Positions 43,168 through 53,062 of a stretch of DNA of 64,000 nucleotides are shown here, in pieces. The stretch comes from Flavobacteriales bacterium UBA2669 (GTDB taxonomy: Bacteria > Bacteroidota > Bacteroidia > Flavobacteriales_E > Vicingaceae), in contig DEMN01000005.1 of the NCBI GenBank assembly GCA_002359215.1, forward strand, positions 81,959 to 145,958, in the 5' to 3' direction. How positions within the stretch are numbered: position 1 is the stretch's first letter; the number at the start of each line of letters is the position of its first letter. The notes beneath the pieces were generated by a model. It was not told where the DNA came from. It did no database searches and saw nothing but the letters and a program-made list of their open reading frames with translations. Position numbers and translations under genes: made by a program.

Positions 43168-45285
43168 ATGAGCGATAAAAAAAATATTACCCTAAATGTG
43201 GAAGGAATGACCTGTGCCAATTGTGCATTAGGCATTAAAAAACAGTTGGTTAAAAAAGGATTAGAAAACGTAAATGTAAGCTTCTCAACAGGCGAAGTAA
43301 CCTATGATAGTAATGCCAAACTCAATACTCAAGAAATTATTGACAGCATCAACCAATTAGGTTATAAAGTAATTGACGCACCTAAAGAAGAAAAAGGATT
43401 ATCATCCATTGAGAAAAAATTCTACATTTCGTTAATTTTTACCATTCCTCTGTTTTTACACATGTTTATGCCTCACGACAATATTTTAAATGATGGTTGG
43501 GTGCAATTAGCATTGTGTATTCCTGTTTTCGGAATAGGACTATTTCATTTTGGAAAAAGTGCTTGGGGTTCACTAAAAACAGGCATTCCTAATATGGACG
43601 TGTTAATTACCATAGGTTCAACGGCCGCTTTTATTTATAGCATTGTTGGAATTTACCTCTACTATGGTACGCACGAAGCACATAATTATTTGTTTTTTGA
43701 AACTGCTGCAACGATTATCACCTTAGTATTATTGGGAAATGTATTAGAACATCGTTCAGTAAATCAGACCACCACCGCCATAAAAGAACTAAGTCAGATA
43801 CAACAAAGCGAAGCAAAAAAAATAATGTCCGATGGTTCTACGACTGTTGTTAGTTATGATGAAATTAATGTAGAAGATATTATTCAGGTAAACAGCGGAG
43901 ATAAAATAGCTGTTGATGGAGAAATTATTAAGGGTAGTGCTACAATTAATGAATCAATGATTTCCGGAGAAAGTACTCCTGTTGAAAAAGAAATTGGCTC
44001 AAAAGTAATTGGTGGAACAGTAATGATGGATGGAAGCATGCAGTTTAAAGCTGAAAAAGTGGGTAGCGAAACGGTCCTTTCAAAAATTATTGAAATGGTA
44101 AAAAATGCTCAACAAAATCAACCAAATATTCAACGATTGGGAGATAAAATCAGTGCTATATTTGTTCCTGTAGTATTAGTTATTGCATTACTAACTTTTT
44201 TAATTGCTCATTTTGGTTTTGATATAAATACGCAACAAGCGTTAATGCAAAGTATAGCTGTATTAGTAATTTCTTGTCCTTGTGCCATGGGTTTAGCAAC
44301 ACCAACAGCAGTAATGGTAGGAATAGGAAGAGCGGCAAAAAAAGGAATTTTAATTAAAGGAGGAAGCACCTTAGAATTATTTGCCAATGCTAAAAATATG
44401 GTGTTTGACAAAACAGGAACGCTTACTACAGGAAAATTTTCCATAAAAAGAACCAAACTGTACGCTTCTATTGAAGAACAAGAACTTAAAAACATACTTT
44501 TTAGCATCGAACAACATTCTTCACATCCAATTGCACAATCTATTGTAGCTTATCTAAAACCAGATGCTACACTTATTGATTTTCCTACTATAAATGAAAT
44601 AAAAGGCGTAGGTTTAGAAGTTTTTGATAAAGAAAATAACCACTACCAAGTAGGTTCGTTTAGAATTAATGAGACACAAACTAAAGACAAACAACACGCT
44701 ATTTTCATTTTTAAAAACAAGGAACTTATTGCCGGAATTGATATTGAAGATGAATTGAAACAACATGTTCCAGAAACCATTTCCTTGCTGAATAAACAAG
44801 GATTAAATACGATTTTATTAAGTGGAGATGTGCAAGAAAAATGTGAAGATTTAGCTACCAAAGTGAATATTAAAACTGTTTATGGCGAACAGCTTCCTGA
44901 GCAAAAATTAGCAAAAATTGATGAATTAGAAAAACAATCACCAACGGTAATGGTGGGTGATGGAATAAATGATGCTCCTGCACTTACAAAAGCTGCTGTA
45001 GGGATTTCTATGAGTAAAGCTACGCAAGTAGCAGTGCATTCTGCACAAATTGTTTTACTTAATGATAAAGACTTATCTCAGGTATATGAAGCGTATTTAA
45101 TAAGTAAACACACCTTAATCACCATTAAGCAAAATTTATTCTGGGCATTTTTCTATAATATATTAGCAATACCTATTGCTGCATTTGGTTTTTTAAACCC
45201 TATGGTAGCGGCTTTAGCAATGGCTTTCTCAGATGTAATTGTTGTTGGAAATTCTATACGTTTAAAAACTAAAAAATTGAAATAA
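43168..45285 (+). CDS. copA: Copper-exporting P1B-type ATPase
   Basis: The 705-residue protein has one N-terminal heavy-metal domain with the CxxC site MTCANC (~residues 15-20), eight membrane helices, the actuator motif (T)GES in SMISGESTPVEKE, the transport-site CPC in VISCPCAMGLATPTA, the phosphorylated Asp in DKTGTLTTG, a nucleotide-binding HP motif (SSHPIA) and the hinge GDGINDAPAL. CPC together with YN in the seventh helix region and M..S in the eighth fits group 1B-1, exporting Cu(I). The TTG one codon earlier is an alternative start. It acts in the inner membrane; no copper regulator is adjacent. Confidence 0.93.
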   Translation: MSDKKNITLNVEGMTCANCALGIKKQLVKKGLENVNVSFSTGEVTYDSNAKLNTQEIIDSINQLGYKVIDAPKEEKGLSSIEKKFYISLIFTIPLFLHMFMPHDNILNDGWVQLALCIPVFGIGLFHFGKSAWGSLKTGIPNMDVLITIGSTAAFIYSIVGIYLYYGTHEAHNYLFFETAATIITLVLLGNVLEHRSVNQTTTAIKELSQIQQSEAKKIMSDGSTTVVSYDEINVEDIIQVNSGDKIAVDGEIIKGSATINESMISGESTPVEKEIGSKVIGGTVMMDGSMQFKAEKVGSETVLSKIIEMVKNAQQNQPNIQRLGDKISAIFVPVVLVIALLTFLIAHFGFDINTQQALMQSIAVLVISCPCAMGLATPTAVMVGIGRAAKKGILIKGGSTLELFANAKNMVFDKTGTLTTGKFSIKRTKLYASIEEQELKNILFSIEQHSSHPIAQSIVAYLKPDATLIDFPTINEIKGVGLEVFDKENNHYQVGSFRINETQTKDKQHAIFIFKNKELIAGIDIEDELKQHVPETISLLNKQGLNTILLSGDVQEKCEDLATKVNIKTVYGEQLPEQKLAKIDELEKQSPTVMVGDGINDAPALTKAAVGISMSKATQVAVHSAQIVLLNDKDLSQVYEAYLISKHTLITIKQNLFWAFFYNILAIPIAAFGFLNPMVAALAMAFSDVIVVGNSIRLKTKKLK

Positions 45286-45287
45286 AA

Positions 45288-46727
45288 TCAATTTTCTACT
45301 CCTTCAAAAAAGGCAAGATTAAAATTGACCAAATACAATTGCTTTTTAGCTCTGGTAATGGCTGTATAAAGCCATCGCAAATATTCTACATTTATCATTT
45401 CTTCGGTTAGATAACCTTGCTCAACAAAAATAGCATCCCATTGTCCGCCTTGAGATTTATGGCAAGTAATAGCATAAGCAAACTTTACTTGTAAAGCCTG
45501 ATAGTAGGCATCTTTACGAATTAATTCATTACGTTTTTTCCTGTTAGGTTCGTATCCATACTCTTCCGAAATGGCATCATACAACTCCCTAAATCTAGCT
45601 GGAGGCAATGATGAAGCATCAGAAAGAATACTGTCCATCAGAATTTTAATTTCTAAATCCGGTTCATCAGGATAATCCACCATGCGTATGGTAATATTGG
45701 CAAACCTAAAACCATGTTTTTCTTCAAAACCTCTAATTTTTAAAATTTCAACTATATCTCCATTAGCTATAAAACCTGCTTTTGAAGCATCATCCAACCA
45801 AAAATAATTATTCTTAACCACCATCATGTAATCGCCTGTGGCAATTTCTTCTTCTAACCATTTTATTCTTGCTCTAATTTGCAAGTTAAACAAATTAGCT
45901 CTTTTGTTACTTCGGCAAACGACCATCACATTTTCATCTCCAAACTTGCCGTAAGCATCATTTAACTCATCTTCTAACTCCAAACCAGTAATACACTTTA
46001 CGTCTATAGTATCCGCCAATTCAGGAAACATAGGCAGTTCCACTTTTTTACTATTGATTTTTGCCCTTATAAAAGTTGCTAAGGATAAAATTTCACTGTC
46101 CTGAGCTTGTCTTACCACTTCATCTAACTCATAAAATTCTGGATATAAATAATAATTTTTATGTAGCAAATCTTCATCTAAAGCAGGACTTTCTTCCACA
46201 CCGACAGGTGGTAATTGAGCAGTATCTCCAATAAAAATCAATTTACAATTGATGCCACTATAAACATATTCCAACAAATCATCTAACAAGCCTTTTTGGT
46301 TTCCCCAACTGCTATTAATTAAACTTCCCACATCACTAATCATAGAAGCTTCATCAACCAAAAAAATAGTGTTCTGAAATTTATTTTGTTTTATACTAAA
46401 ACGAGCATAACCATCTCCCCCACTTTTTAATTGGTAAATCATTTTATGAATGGTAAAAGCTGGTTTTTGGGAATAATTAGCTAATACTTTGGCTGCTCTC
46501 CCTGTTGGTGCTAGCAACAACGATTCAAAATTAAAATTAGGCAAAGTTTTTACCAAAGCTCCAACAATAGAAGTCTTTCCTGTGCCTGCATAACCTTTAA
46601 GCACAAACAAACTTCTTTTTTGTTGATGAAAAACAAAATCCGTTAATGCACCTAATACTTTCTGCTGTTTTTGAGTTGGTTTAAACCCAAAATGTTGAAG
46701 TAATAATTGATAAAACTGATTATGCAT
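45288..46727 (-). CDS. RecD-like ATP-dependent DNA helicase (SF1)
   Basis: The 479-residue protein has an AAA_30/RecD-type core: QKVLGALTDF, Walker A GYAGTGKTS, APTGRAAKVL, Walker B-like FLVDEASMISD, FIGDTAQLPPVG and the C-terminal UvrD/RecD part with ITCHKSQGGQWD and YTAITRAKKQLYLV. It is too short for RecD of RecBCD and has no RecB/RecC neighbours; it resembles stand-alone RecD2/Dda-like helicases that unwind DNA 5' to 3'. It converges with copA, with two bases between the stops. Role in repair or replication restart is inferred from the family. Confidence 0.9.
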   Translation of the reverse strand: MHNQFYQLLLQHFGFKPTQKQQKVLGALTDFVFHQQKRSLFVLKGYAGTGKTSIVGALVKTLPNFNFESLLLAPTGRAAKVLANYSQKPAFTIHKMIYQLKSGGDGYARFSIKQNKFQNTIFLVDEASMISDVGSLINSSWGNQKGLLDDLLEYVYSGINCKLIFIGDTAQLPPVGVEESPALDEDLLHKNYYLYPEFYELDEVVRQAQDSEILSLATFIRAKINSKKVELPMFPELADTIDVKCITGLELEDELNDAYGKFGDENVMVVCRSNKRANLFNLQIRARIKWLEEEIATGDYMMVVKNNYFWLDDASKAGFIANGDIVEILKIRGFEEKHGFRFANITIRMVDYPDEPDLEIKILMDSILSDASSLPPARFRELYDAISEEYGYEPNRKKRNELIRKDAYYQALQVKFAYAITCHKSQGGQWDAIFVEQGYLTEEMINVEYLRWLYTAITRAKKQLYLVNFNLAFFEGVEN

Positions 46728-46818
46728 AATTAAACTTTAAACAACTTCTTAGTAAAAAAACAATATTACTACAATATTAATTTTAAATTCGCAGTTACTT
46801 ATTCAATAAAAAAAATAG

Positions 46819-46826
46819 TAGTTTTG
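46819..46826 (+). promoter_or_regulatory. Candidate -7 promoter element
   Basis: TAGTTTTG matches TAnnTTTG and lies 29 bases before the ATG at 46855. No TTG at the right spacing. Confidence 0.4.
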
Positions 46827-46854
46827 TTTTCAAAATTCGTTTAAATAATTAACT

Positions 46855-47535
46855 ATGGGATTACTTATAATTATTATCTTATCAGGTGTTGCTTTATATT
46901 TTTTATCTAAATATGTTTTAGTAGGGTTGTCTCCTGTGTTACTAAACATTGTGAAAATAGTTTTTGTAGCATTAATTGCTGTAACAGCATACATGAACTA
47001 TGATTCTATTCAAAGTAAAATTGAGTTAGAAAAAGAAATTAAAAAGAGAAACAAAGTAGTTCAAGAGCGTTTAGAAAATATTAGAGATGCTCAAATAGAA
47101 TACAAAAAAATTAAAGGTGAATATGCTGAAAACTTTAACAAATTACTTGATTTTTTAAAAAATGACTCTATTGTACTTGTCTATTCTGAAGGTGAAGTTC
47201 CTGACAGTTTAATCGGACAAGAAGCAAGGGCTTTAGAATTAGGTATAATTATTAGAGATACTACCAAAGTTCCTGTTAGAGAAGAATTATTTAAAGAAAA
47301 CTTTGACAAAGTTGTTAAAGACATGAACATTGTACCTTTTTCTGATGGTGTAGAATTTGAAATAGCTTCAGGAGAAATTGAAAAAGGTAAAGTAATGGTA
47401 AAAGTTTTTGAAGTTAAAACACCTTACAAAAATGTTTACAATGGCTTAGACCTTAAAAACGAAGGAGTAGATTTAGATGCTTATATTGCTGTAGGATCTA
47501 TGGAAGAACCAACAACAAACGGAAACTGGAAATAA
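46855..47535 (+). CDS. Membrane-anchored coiled-coil protein of unknown function
   Basis: The 226-residue protein has two N-terminal membrane helices (GLLIIIILSGVALYFL and VLLNIVKIVFVALIAVTAYM), a charged coiled coil (~60-95, KEIKKRNKVVQERLENIRDAQIEYKK) and a beta-rich C-terminal domain containing DGVEFEIASGEIEKGKVMVKVFEVKTPYK. I do not recognise the family by name. It precedes DUF3822 and rsmD in the same direction. The coiled-coil segment with an aqueous tail suggests a structural or assembly role at the inner membrane, but nothing in the sequence proves a function. Confidence 0.7.
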   Translation: MGLLIIIILSGVALYFLSKYVLVGLSPVLLNIVKIVFVALIAVTAYMNYDSIQSKIELEKEIKKRNKVVQERLENIRDAQIEYKKIKGEYAENFNKLLDFLKNDSIVLVYSEGEVPDSLIGQEARALELGIIIRDTTKVPVREELFKENFDKVVKDMNIVPFSDGVEFEIASGEIEKGKVMVKVFEVKTPYKNVYNGLDLKNEGVDLDAYIAVGSMEEPTTNGNWK

Positions 47536-47613
47536 CGTTTCCTTTCTAAATAATTGTAGAAATGAGTTTGGTTTAAGTCAAGCTCATTTTTTATTTTAAT
47601 ACATTCATATACA

Positions 47614-48489
47614 TTGAAGCTCGTAGCTAACATAAATTTAATTGACAAATCTTTTACTGATGCTAAAATAGTCGGTTATAAATTATATGTTCAGATAAGT
47701 AAAGCCGATATTAAATTGTTGGTTTTAGATAGCTCCACATCTACCTTTATTGCTCTAAAAGTTTACGTATTAAATGATATTTATACCGACCATGCTTTAA
47801 CAGAAAAAATTCAGCTTTTTATTAAAGAAGATACTTGGGTAAACGCCAACTTCTCATCAACACATATCATTTTTGTAAATAATAGAGCTACCATAATGCC
47901 TAATGCTCTTTTTAACAAAGATGAATTAGCCATTTACCATCAATATAATTTTACACCCAACGAAACGGACAATTATTATTTCGATAAATTTTTAAATCTT
48001 CCGGCAAATAATATTTATGCCATTCCCGACTTTATTATTTCCTGTTTTGACAATGTGAAAAACAAACATTTCTTTCACTTCTCAACACCACTAATAGCTG
48101 CTGCTTTGCTGTACGCAAAAAACACCAATGCTTTATCTTTAATTGATGTGCATGTGTTGCCCAATTCCTTCCAAATTATAATTATAAAAAATCAACAACT
48201 AGCACTTTACAATTCATTTGATTACCAAACCAGTGAAGACTTTATTTACTACTTGCTATTTGTATTAGAACAACAAAAAATTGACAATAAAAAAGTACAC
48301 ATTCGTTTATTAGGCGAAGTGGAAAAAAACTCTACCATTTATACTTTACTTAATACTTATATTAATGAAGTTTCATTTTTAGAAAAAAACGATTTACTTG
48401 CTAACTCATCCTTAAAATTGAGTTATATTTTCGATGAAATTTCACCAACCTATTATTACTCCATTTTTCAACAATACTTGTGCGAATAA
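47614..48489 (+). CDS. DUF3822 family protein
   Basis: The 291-residue protein starts at a TTG and has a pattern of two similar alpha/beta halves, with LKLVANINLIDKSF at the start, ADIKLLVLDSSTSTFIALKVY and later ALSLIDVHVLPNSFQIIIIKNQQLALYNSFDYQTSEDFIYYLLFVLEQQ. This resembles DUF3822, whose fold is similar to actin-like ASKHA proteins of the PilM kind. It has no signal peptide. Its end overlaps the GTG start of rsmD by ten bases, the usual arrangement in Bacteroidota as I recall. The function is unknown. Confidence 0.82.
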   Translation: MKLVANINLIDKSFTDAKIVGYKLYVQISKADIKLLVLDSSTSTFIALKVYVLNDIYTDHALTEKIQLFIKEDTWVNANFSSTHIIFVNNRATIMPNALFNKDELAIYHQYNFTPNETDNYYFDKFLNLPANNIYAIPDFIISCFDNVKNKHFFHFSTPLIAAALLYAKNTNALSLIDVHVLPNSFQIIIIKNQQLALYNSFDYQTSEDFIYYLLFVLEQQKIDNKKVHIRLLGEVEKNSTIYTLLNTYINEVSFLEKNDLLANSSLKLSYIFDEISPTYYYSIFQQYLCE

Positions 48490-49016
48490 TTAGCGGAAAA
48501 TATAAAGGGAAAACCATTTCAGCCCCTAAGCAACTACCGGTTAGACCAACTACCGACTTTGCTAAAGAAGGCTTGTTTAATATCATTGAAAATAATTTTG
48601 ATATTGATGATTTAACAGTGTTGGATTTATTTTGTGGTACAGGAAATATTTCCCTAGAGTTTGCCTCACGAGGAGCTAAAAACATTACTAGTGTTGATGC
48701 TAACAACCACTGCGTTCGTTTTGTAAAAGAAACAAGTACTAAGCTTGAATTAAAACAAATACAAGTGATAAAACAAGATGTATTTAGGTTCTTACAAAAA
48801 TCTATACATCAATTCGATTTTATTTTTGCCGATCCTCCCTATCAACTAAAGGAATTAACCGAAATACCTGATTTAATCTTTAAAAACAACTGGCTAAAAA
48901 ATGATGGTTGGTTAGTCTTAGAACATGACAAATTTGTGGAGTTTAGTAATCATCCCAATTTTTTTCAGCACAGAAAATATGGCAATGTTAATTTTAGTTT
49001 TTTCCAAAACCAATAA
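48480..49016 (+). CDS. rsmD: 16S rRNA (guanine(966)-N(2))-methyltransferase
   Basis: RsmD methylates G966 of 16S rRNA with SAM. The 178-residue protein has the signature start MRIISGKYKGKTISAP, RPTTDFAKEGLFNII, the SAM-binding LDLFCGTGNISLEFASRGA, and the catalytic FIFADPPYQ. It begins with GTG at 48480, inside the end of the DUF3822 gene, so the two are translationally coupled. Length is normal. A MATE transporter follows three bases after its stop. Confidence 0.94.
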   Translation: MRIISGKYKGKTISAPKQLPVRPTTDFAKEGLFNIIENNFDIDDLTVLDLFCGTGNISLEFASRGAKNITSVDANNHCVRFVKETSTKLELKQIQVIKQDVFRFLQKSIHQFDFIFADPPYQLKELTEIPDLIFKNNWLKNDGWLVLEHDKFVEFSNHPNFFQHRKYGNVNFSFFQNQ

Positions 49017-49019
49017 CTT

Positions 49020-50351
49020 TTGAAAGCTCATATTAACTATAAAAGTATTTGGAAAATTGCCCTTCCAATTATATTAAGTAATGTAGCGCTTAATGTAATA
49101 ACCGTTACCGACACTATTTTTTTAGGTCAAGTAAACCACATTGCACTTGGAGCTGCAGGCAATGCCGGAATTTTTTACTTTGTTTTAATTCTTACCGGAG
49201 TTGGGTTAAGCACAGGAGCCCAAATTATTATGGGCAGAAGAAATGGTGAGAAGAATTTTGCTCAAATTGGAGCTATTTTCGATCAAACCATCTACTTACT
49301 TTCTTTTATTTCTCTATTAGTTTTTATACTTCTTCAATTTATTGCTCCCGTTTTATTAGAAAACATAACCTCCTCCTCTGCTATTTATAATGCTACTGTT
49401 GAATTTTTGTATTACCGTTCTTTTGGGGTACTTTTTCATTTTCTAAATTTTGTTTTTATAGCTTTTTATGTAGGAACAACCAACACTAAAGTACTTATCC
49501 ATACCACCATTGCTATGATGCTGGTAAATGTATTTTTCGATTATGCCCTAATATTTGGGAATTTCGGTTTCCCAAGAATGGAAATAAAAGGTGCGGCCAT
49601 AGCTTCCGTTTTAGCTGAATTGGTAGCTTTTTGCTATTTAGTAGTTTATACCCATAAAAATGCTTTTGTAAAACAATTCCAACTATTTAAATTCAAAAAA
49701 ATCAATTGGGAAATCATTAATAAAACTACAAAAGTTGGTAGCCCTATTATGCTTCAGAATTTTTTGGCAATTAGTTCTTGGTTTATATTCTTTATGATTA
49801 TTGAAAAATTAGGAGAAAAAGAATTAGCCATTTCTCATATTATCCGAAGTATTTACATGGTGCTTATGATTCCACTTTTTGGATTTAGCTCTGCCACCAA
49901 CACTTTAGTAAGTAATCTTATCGGACAAAAAAGAGAATATAAAGTAATGACACTTATCAAAAGAGTTTTGGTGTTAAGTTTAGGTTCAACTATGATTATA
50001 GGTATGTTTAGTATATTTTTAGGAAAGGAAATTATAGGGTTTTATACTCCGGATATAAACCTAATAAACGATTCCATTCCAACATTAAGGGTAATTAATT
50101 TAACTATGTTTTTCTTTTGCATTGCTTTTATCTTATTCAATGCGGTTTCAGGTACAGGAAACACTAGAATATCACTTTTAATTGAAGCCACAACAATATC
50201 TATTTATTTGGTTGCTGCCTATTTTATCGCCATTAAATTTGAAGCTTCTTTACCTGTGGTTTGGTGTTCTGAGTTTATCTATTTTGGATTGTTAGGACTT
50301 TTCTCCTTTTGGTATTTAAAAAAAGGCAATTGGAGAAAGTTGAAAATTTAA
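49020..50351 (+). CDS. MATE family multidrug efflux transporter
   Basis: The 443-residue protein (TTG start) is made of about twelve membrane helices in two similar halves, with the MATE features IALPIILSNVALNVITVTDTIFLGQ at the start and ATNTLVSNLIGQKREYKVM in the second half. MATE proteins export drugs or metabolites using Na+ or H+ gradients. It follows rsmD by three bases. The C-terminus ends in a short basic tail. The gene converges with a Wzi-like gene on the other strand. The substrate is unknown. Confidence 0.9.
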   Translation: MKAHINYKSIWKIALPIILSNVALNVITVTDTIFLGQVNHIALGAAGNAGIFYFVLILTGVGLSTGAQIIMGRRNGEKNFAQIGAIFDQTIYLLSFISLLVFILLQFIAPVLLENITSSSAIYNATVEFLYYRSFGVLFHFLNFVFIAFYVGTTNTKVLIHTTIAMMLVNVFFDYALIFGNFGFPRMEIKGAAIASVLAELVAFCYLVVYTHKNAFVKQFQLFKFKKINWEIINKTTKVGSPIMLQNFLAISSWFIFFMIIEKLGEKELAISHIIRSIYMVLMIPLFGFSSATNTLVSNLIGQKREYKVMTLIKRVLVLSLGSTMIIGMFSIFLGKEIIGFYTPDINLINDSIPTLRVINLTMFFFCIAFILFNAVSGTGNTRISLLIEATTISIYLVAAYFIAIKFEASLPVVWCSEFIYFGLLGLFSFWYLKKGNWRKLKI

Positions 50352-50364
50352 AAAACCTCAACTT

Positions 50365-51984
50365 TTAAAACCCAAAGTTAATTCCTGCAGTAATTGTCGT
50401 AGTTTTTCCACGCATCAATTCAGGAGTATAGAATTCATTTCCTTTAATATTGGATAAAGCTACTCGAGCAAAAATATAACCGTCATTAATTACTTCGTAA
50501 GAAGCGATAGCCTCAATAGTTTGGTTTTCCCAGTCAACTCTTTCCATAAAATTTAATCCGGTAACATTACTGTTTCCTTGAACAATCTCAAAAACATGTG
50601 CATCACCTTTTTGTGCATGGGTATAAGCTAGTGCTAATTTTAATCCACGAATCACTTTTAAACCTGCTTCCAAGTATATTTCCTGAGCATTTTCACCCAA
50701 ATAATGTCCTAATGTATATTGATTAGAAGCATAAGTAGTCGATTCAATTTGGTGTCTATAAGTCCATGGATTAGTTCGTGTATATTCAGCAATTAAATAG
50801 GTATTTCTTATTGGAAAATTGTTGATTTTCATTCCCAATTTAGCACTAAAAAGATTAGTATGATTGTTTTTATCCCACATGTTTCCAATACTGATTTCAT
50901 CTAAAAAAACAGTAGTATATAAATGTATGTACTTAATCTGTCTTGAACTGATATTAAAAAACATCTGAGAATTTTGCCCTACAGCATTACTTCCTGCTCC
51001 ATTAAAAGTATGATCAACCGATTTATAAAACATAAATGGAATAAAATAAAATGGTTTTACACCATCATCAGCATAAACAACTGAATTTCCCAATGAAATA
51101 AAGAAATTTTTAAATGGCTTAATAGTAAACAAATTAGCCGCTAAATTTTTGTTGGTATAAACTTCTCTTTTTTGGTTGTTCACTAAAAATATTCGGTTAC
51201 TGTCCAAAATTTCTGAAACCAACCAAGAGTGAATATAATTTAGCTCAAACCATTTAGTAGGTTTAATATTAAAATCTACATATCCAACAGAAGGGTTTTT
51301 CCCTGAAAAGATATTAGCTCCATGATAATTATCTCCCCAATTATGGTTGTCTTTAACAATTCCTAACCTTCCCCATTTCCACGAGTAAAAAACACCACCC
51401 AACATTTCACTATAATCGCTTCGTTGTCCAGTTTGTCCCTGATTATACTTAAAATTTCCTCCTTGAGTAGTAGTTAAATGCTCCGGAGCAGCTAAAATAT
51501 CAGAAATGCCATTATCTCGCAAACTAGCATAAAAACCAAAATGAGTTCCAATATTTCCATACAATTCTCCTCCATTCCAACGATGTGTGTAAGCTCCATT
51601 TTCATTAGTAGCATACTTAAATCCTAGAATCGGATTTACCGTTAAAGTAAATAAACTATCATTATAATAGAATAGATCTTTTCTTTTTTCAAATTCGCCT
51701 TTCGTACCAATCAGTTCTTTATTAAAATCTTTGAGGTAAAACGCTAATTCTTTTTGTTGTCTTTTATTTAAGTCAGTTTTTTGCTCATTAATTTCTTCCA
51801 ATTTTTTAGCAATAAACATACGTGAATAAGGTTTTACAGCTGAATTTAACTCAATTTTTTTTTCTTGAGCCATCTCATCCAAAAATTCATAAACACTAGA
51901 AGTAATAGGCTGCAACACCACCTGACTTTTCAATACGCTCCATCCAATAAAAAAGAGCAAACAAAATATTAAAATTCTCTTCAT
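50365..51984 (-). CDS. Capsule assembly Wzi-like outer membrane protein
   Basis: The 539-residue protein has a signal peptide (to ~20), a periplasmic helical N-terminus (YEFLDEMAQEKKIELNSAVKPYSR) and a long series of amphipathic strands with aromatic girdles ending in a phenylalanine (TTTITAGINFGF), the typical outer-membrane barrel terminus. The N-terminal pattern and the conserved GRLGIVKDNHNWGDNYHGANIFSG segment fit the Wzi family, which in E. coli anchors capsule to the cell surface. It closes a minus-strand polysaccharide cluster (50.4-57.5 kb). Family assignment is from overall pattern rather than a catalytic motif. Confidence 0.78.
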   Translation of the reverse strand: MKRILIFCLLFFIGWSVLKSQVVLQPITSSVYEFLDEMAQEKKIELNSAVKPYSRMFIAKKLEEINEQKTDLNKRQQKELAFYLKDFNKELIGTKGEFEKRKDLFYYNDSLFTLTVNPILGFKYATNENGAYTHRWNGGELYGNIGTHFGFYASLRDNGISDILAAPEHLTTTQGGNFKYNQGQTGQRSDYSEMLGGVFYSWKWGRLGIVKDNHNWGDNYHGANIFSGKNPSVGYVDFNIKPTKWFELNYIHSWLVSEILDSNRIFLVNNQKREVYTNKNLAANLFTIKPFKNFFISLGNSVVYADDGVKPFYFIPFMFYKSVDHTFNGAGSNAVGQNSQMFFNISSRQIKYIHLYTTVFLDEISIGNMWDKNNHTNLFSAKLGMKINNFPIRNTYLIAEYTRTNPWTYRHQIESTTYASNQYTLGHYLGENAQEIYLEAGLKVIRGLKLALAYTHAQKGDAHVFEIVQGNSNVTGLNFMERVDWENQTIEAIASYEVINDGYIFARVALSNIKGNEFYTPELMRGKTTTITAGINFGF

Positions 51985-52025
51985 AATTTTAATTCAAAAA
52001 TACTTATTCTTTATATTTTTTTAAC

Positions 52026-53060
52026 TCAGTTACTCCTCACTTTCTTAAAAAGAATGTTACAAACTGCCTTATAAAAATAACTCACATCTGTTTTAAATGG
52101 GTGTTGTTTGTACGCTTTAATATATCTAATTTCAGATAAAATAATATCATCTAATGTTTCAGGTAAATCAACATAAAAAGGTGGAATAAGTCCTGGTTTC
52201 ACTTCTTTTCTTAATGTTTTTAATTCTTCAGTATAAAGGTTTAAATATTGTTCACTTAATGGGCGAACACCCACCAATTTTATTTCTCCTTTTATAAAAT
52301 TATACACCATGGGTAATTCATCTATCCACAACTTCCTAAAAAATCTTCCCCAAGTGGTAATTCGGTAATCATTTTTAAACTTCCCTCCTTTTTGTAATTT
52401 ATTCGTTTTATACAAATAGTCTTGTAAATATTCAGCATAAGGATGCATGGTTCGTATTTTAAAAACTGTTATGGGCTTATTGTTTTTACCAATTCGTTGC
52501 ATTTTAAACAACAAGCTAAATCTTGGTAATGGTCGAGGTTCAAAATCAGCATTTTTTTTGACTACAAAATAATGTAAATTGTTGATTTCATTATCTTCCA
52601 TAATTTCGAAACCGGCATAAGCTACTCTACCTAACGCCTCTGCTTTTGATAAAGTTTGATTTCTGCCCGCTGTAATAAAAAAGTAAAACCATCGGGTAAA
52701 AAAAAGTTTAGAAAACACCCGCTTAAAAATAAAATCGAAGAAATAGTAAATCTGAGCAATAATAATAGGATATTTTCGATAAATCCTTTTTCTACGTTCC
52801 TCTTTTGTTTCTACACAACCAATAAAAATTCCATTATCAACTAATTTTTGATGAACTTCATTAAAAAACTGATTAATATCTTTTATATCATTGATTTTAT
52901 TAAGATTAACAATACCTTTTTTAGGTGGTTCAATTTTTTTAATATTGAATACATTAATGGTTTTTAACACCTCTGTTTCGCCAGACTGCACATCCATATA
53001 ATTGCTTATAAATTCATAAGCAGCTTCACCTTGTTCTTGTATGATGAGTGTTTTGTTCAA
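52026..53060 (-). CDS. Sugar phosphotransferase (Bac_transf) with methyltransferase-like N-terminal half
   Basis: The C-terminal half (~195-344) is a bacterial sugar transferase catalytic region (ITVFKIRTMHPYAE, RITTWGRFFRKLWIDELPMVYNFIKGEIKLVGVRPL, VKPGLIPP) that normally loads the first sugar-phosphate onto undecaprenyl phosphate. The usual membrane-helix start (KR.FD) is missing; in its place the first ~190 residues resemble the C-terminal half of a class I SAM methyltransferase (FFNEVHQKLVDNGIFIGCVE, LSKAEALGRVAYAGFEIMEDNEINNLHYFVVKK), with no SAM-binding GxGxG. The membrane contact may come from a hydrophobic stretch (IIIAQIYYFFDFIFKRVF, ~115-132). It probably starts an exopolysaccharide or capsule unit. 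Confidence 0.8.
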   Translation of the reverse strand: MNKTLIIQEQGEAAYEFISNYMDVQSGETEVLKTINVFNIKKIEPPKKGIVNLNKINDIKDINQFFNEVHQKLVDNGIFIGCVETKEERRKRIYRKYPIIIAQIYYFFDFIFKRVFSKLFFTRWFYFFITAGRNQTLSKAEALGRVAYAGFEIMEDNEINNLHYFVVKKNADFEPRPLPRFSLLFKMQRIGKNNKPITVFKIRTMHPYAEYLQDYLYKTNKLQKGGKFKNDYRITTWGRFFRKLWIDELPMVYNFIKGEIKLVGVRPLSEQYLNLYTEELKTLRKEVKPGLIPPFYVDLPETLDDIILSEIRYIKAYKQHPFKTDVSYFYKAVCNILFKKVRSN

Positions 53061-53062
53061 TC

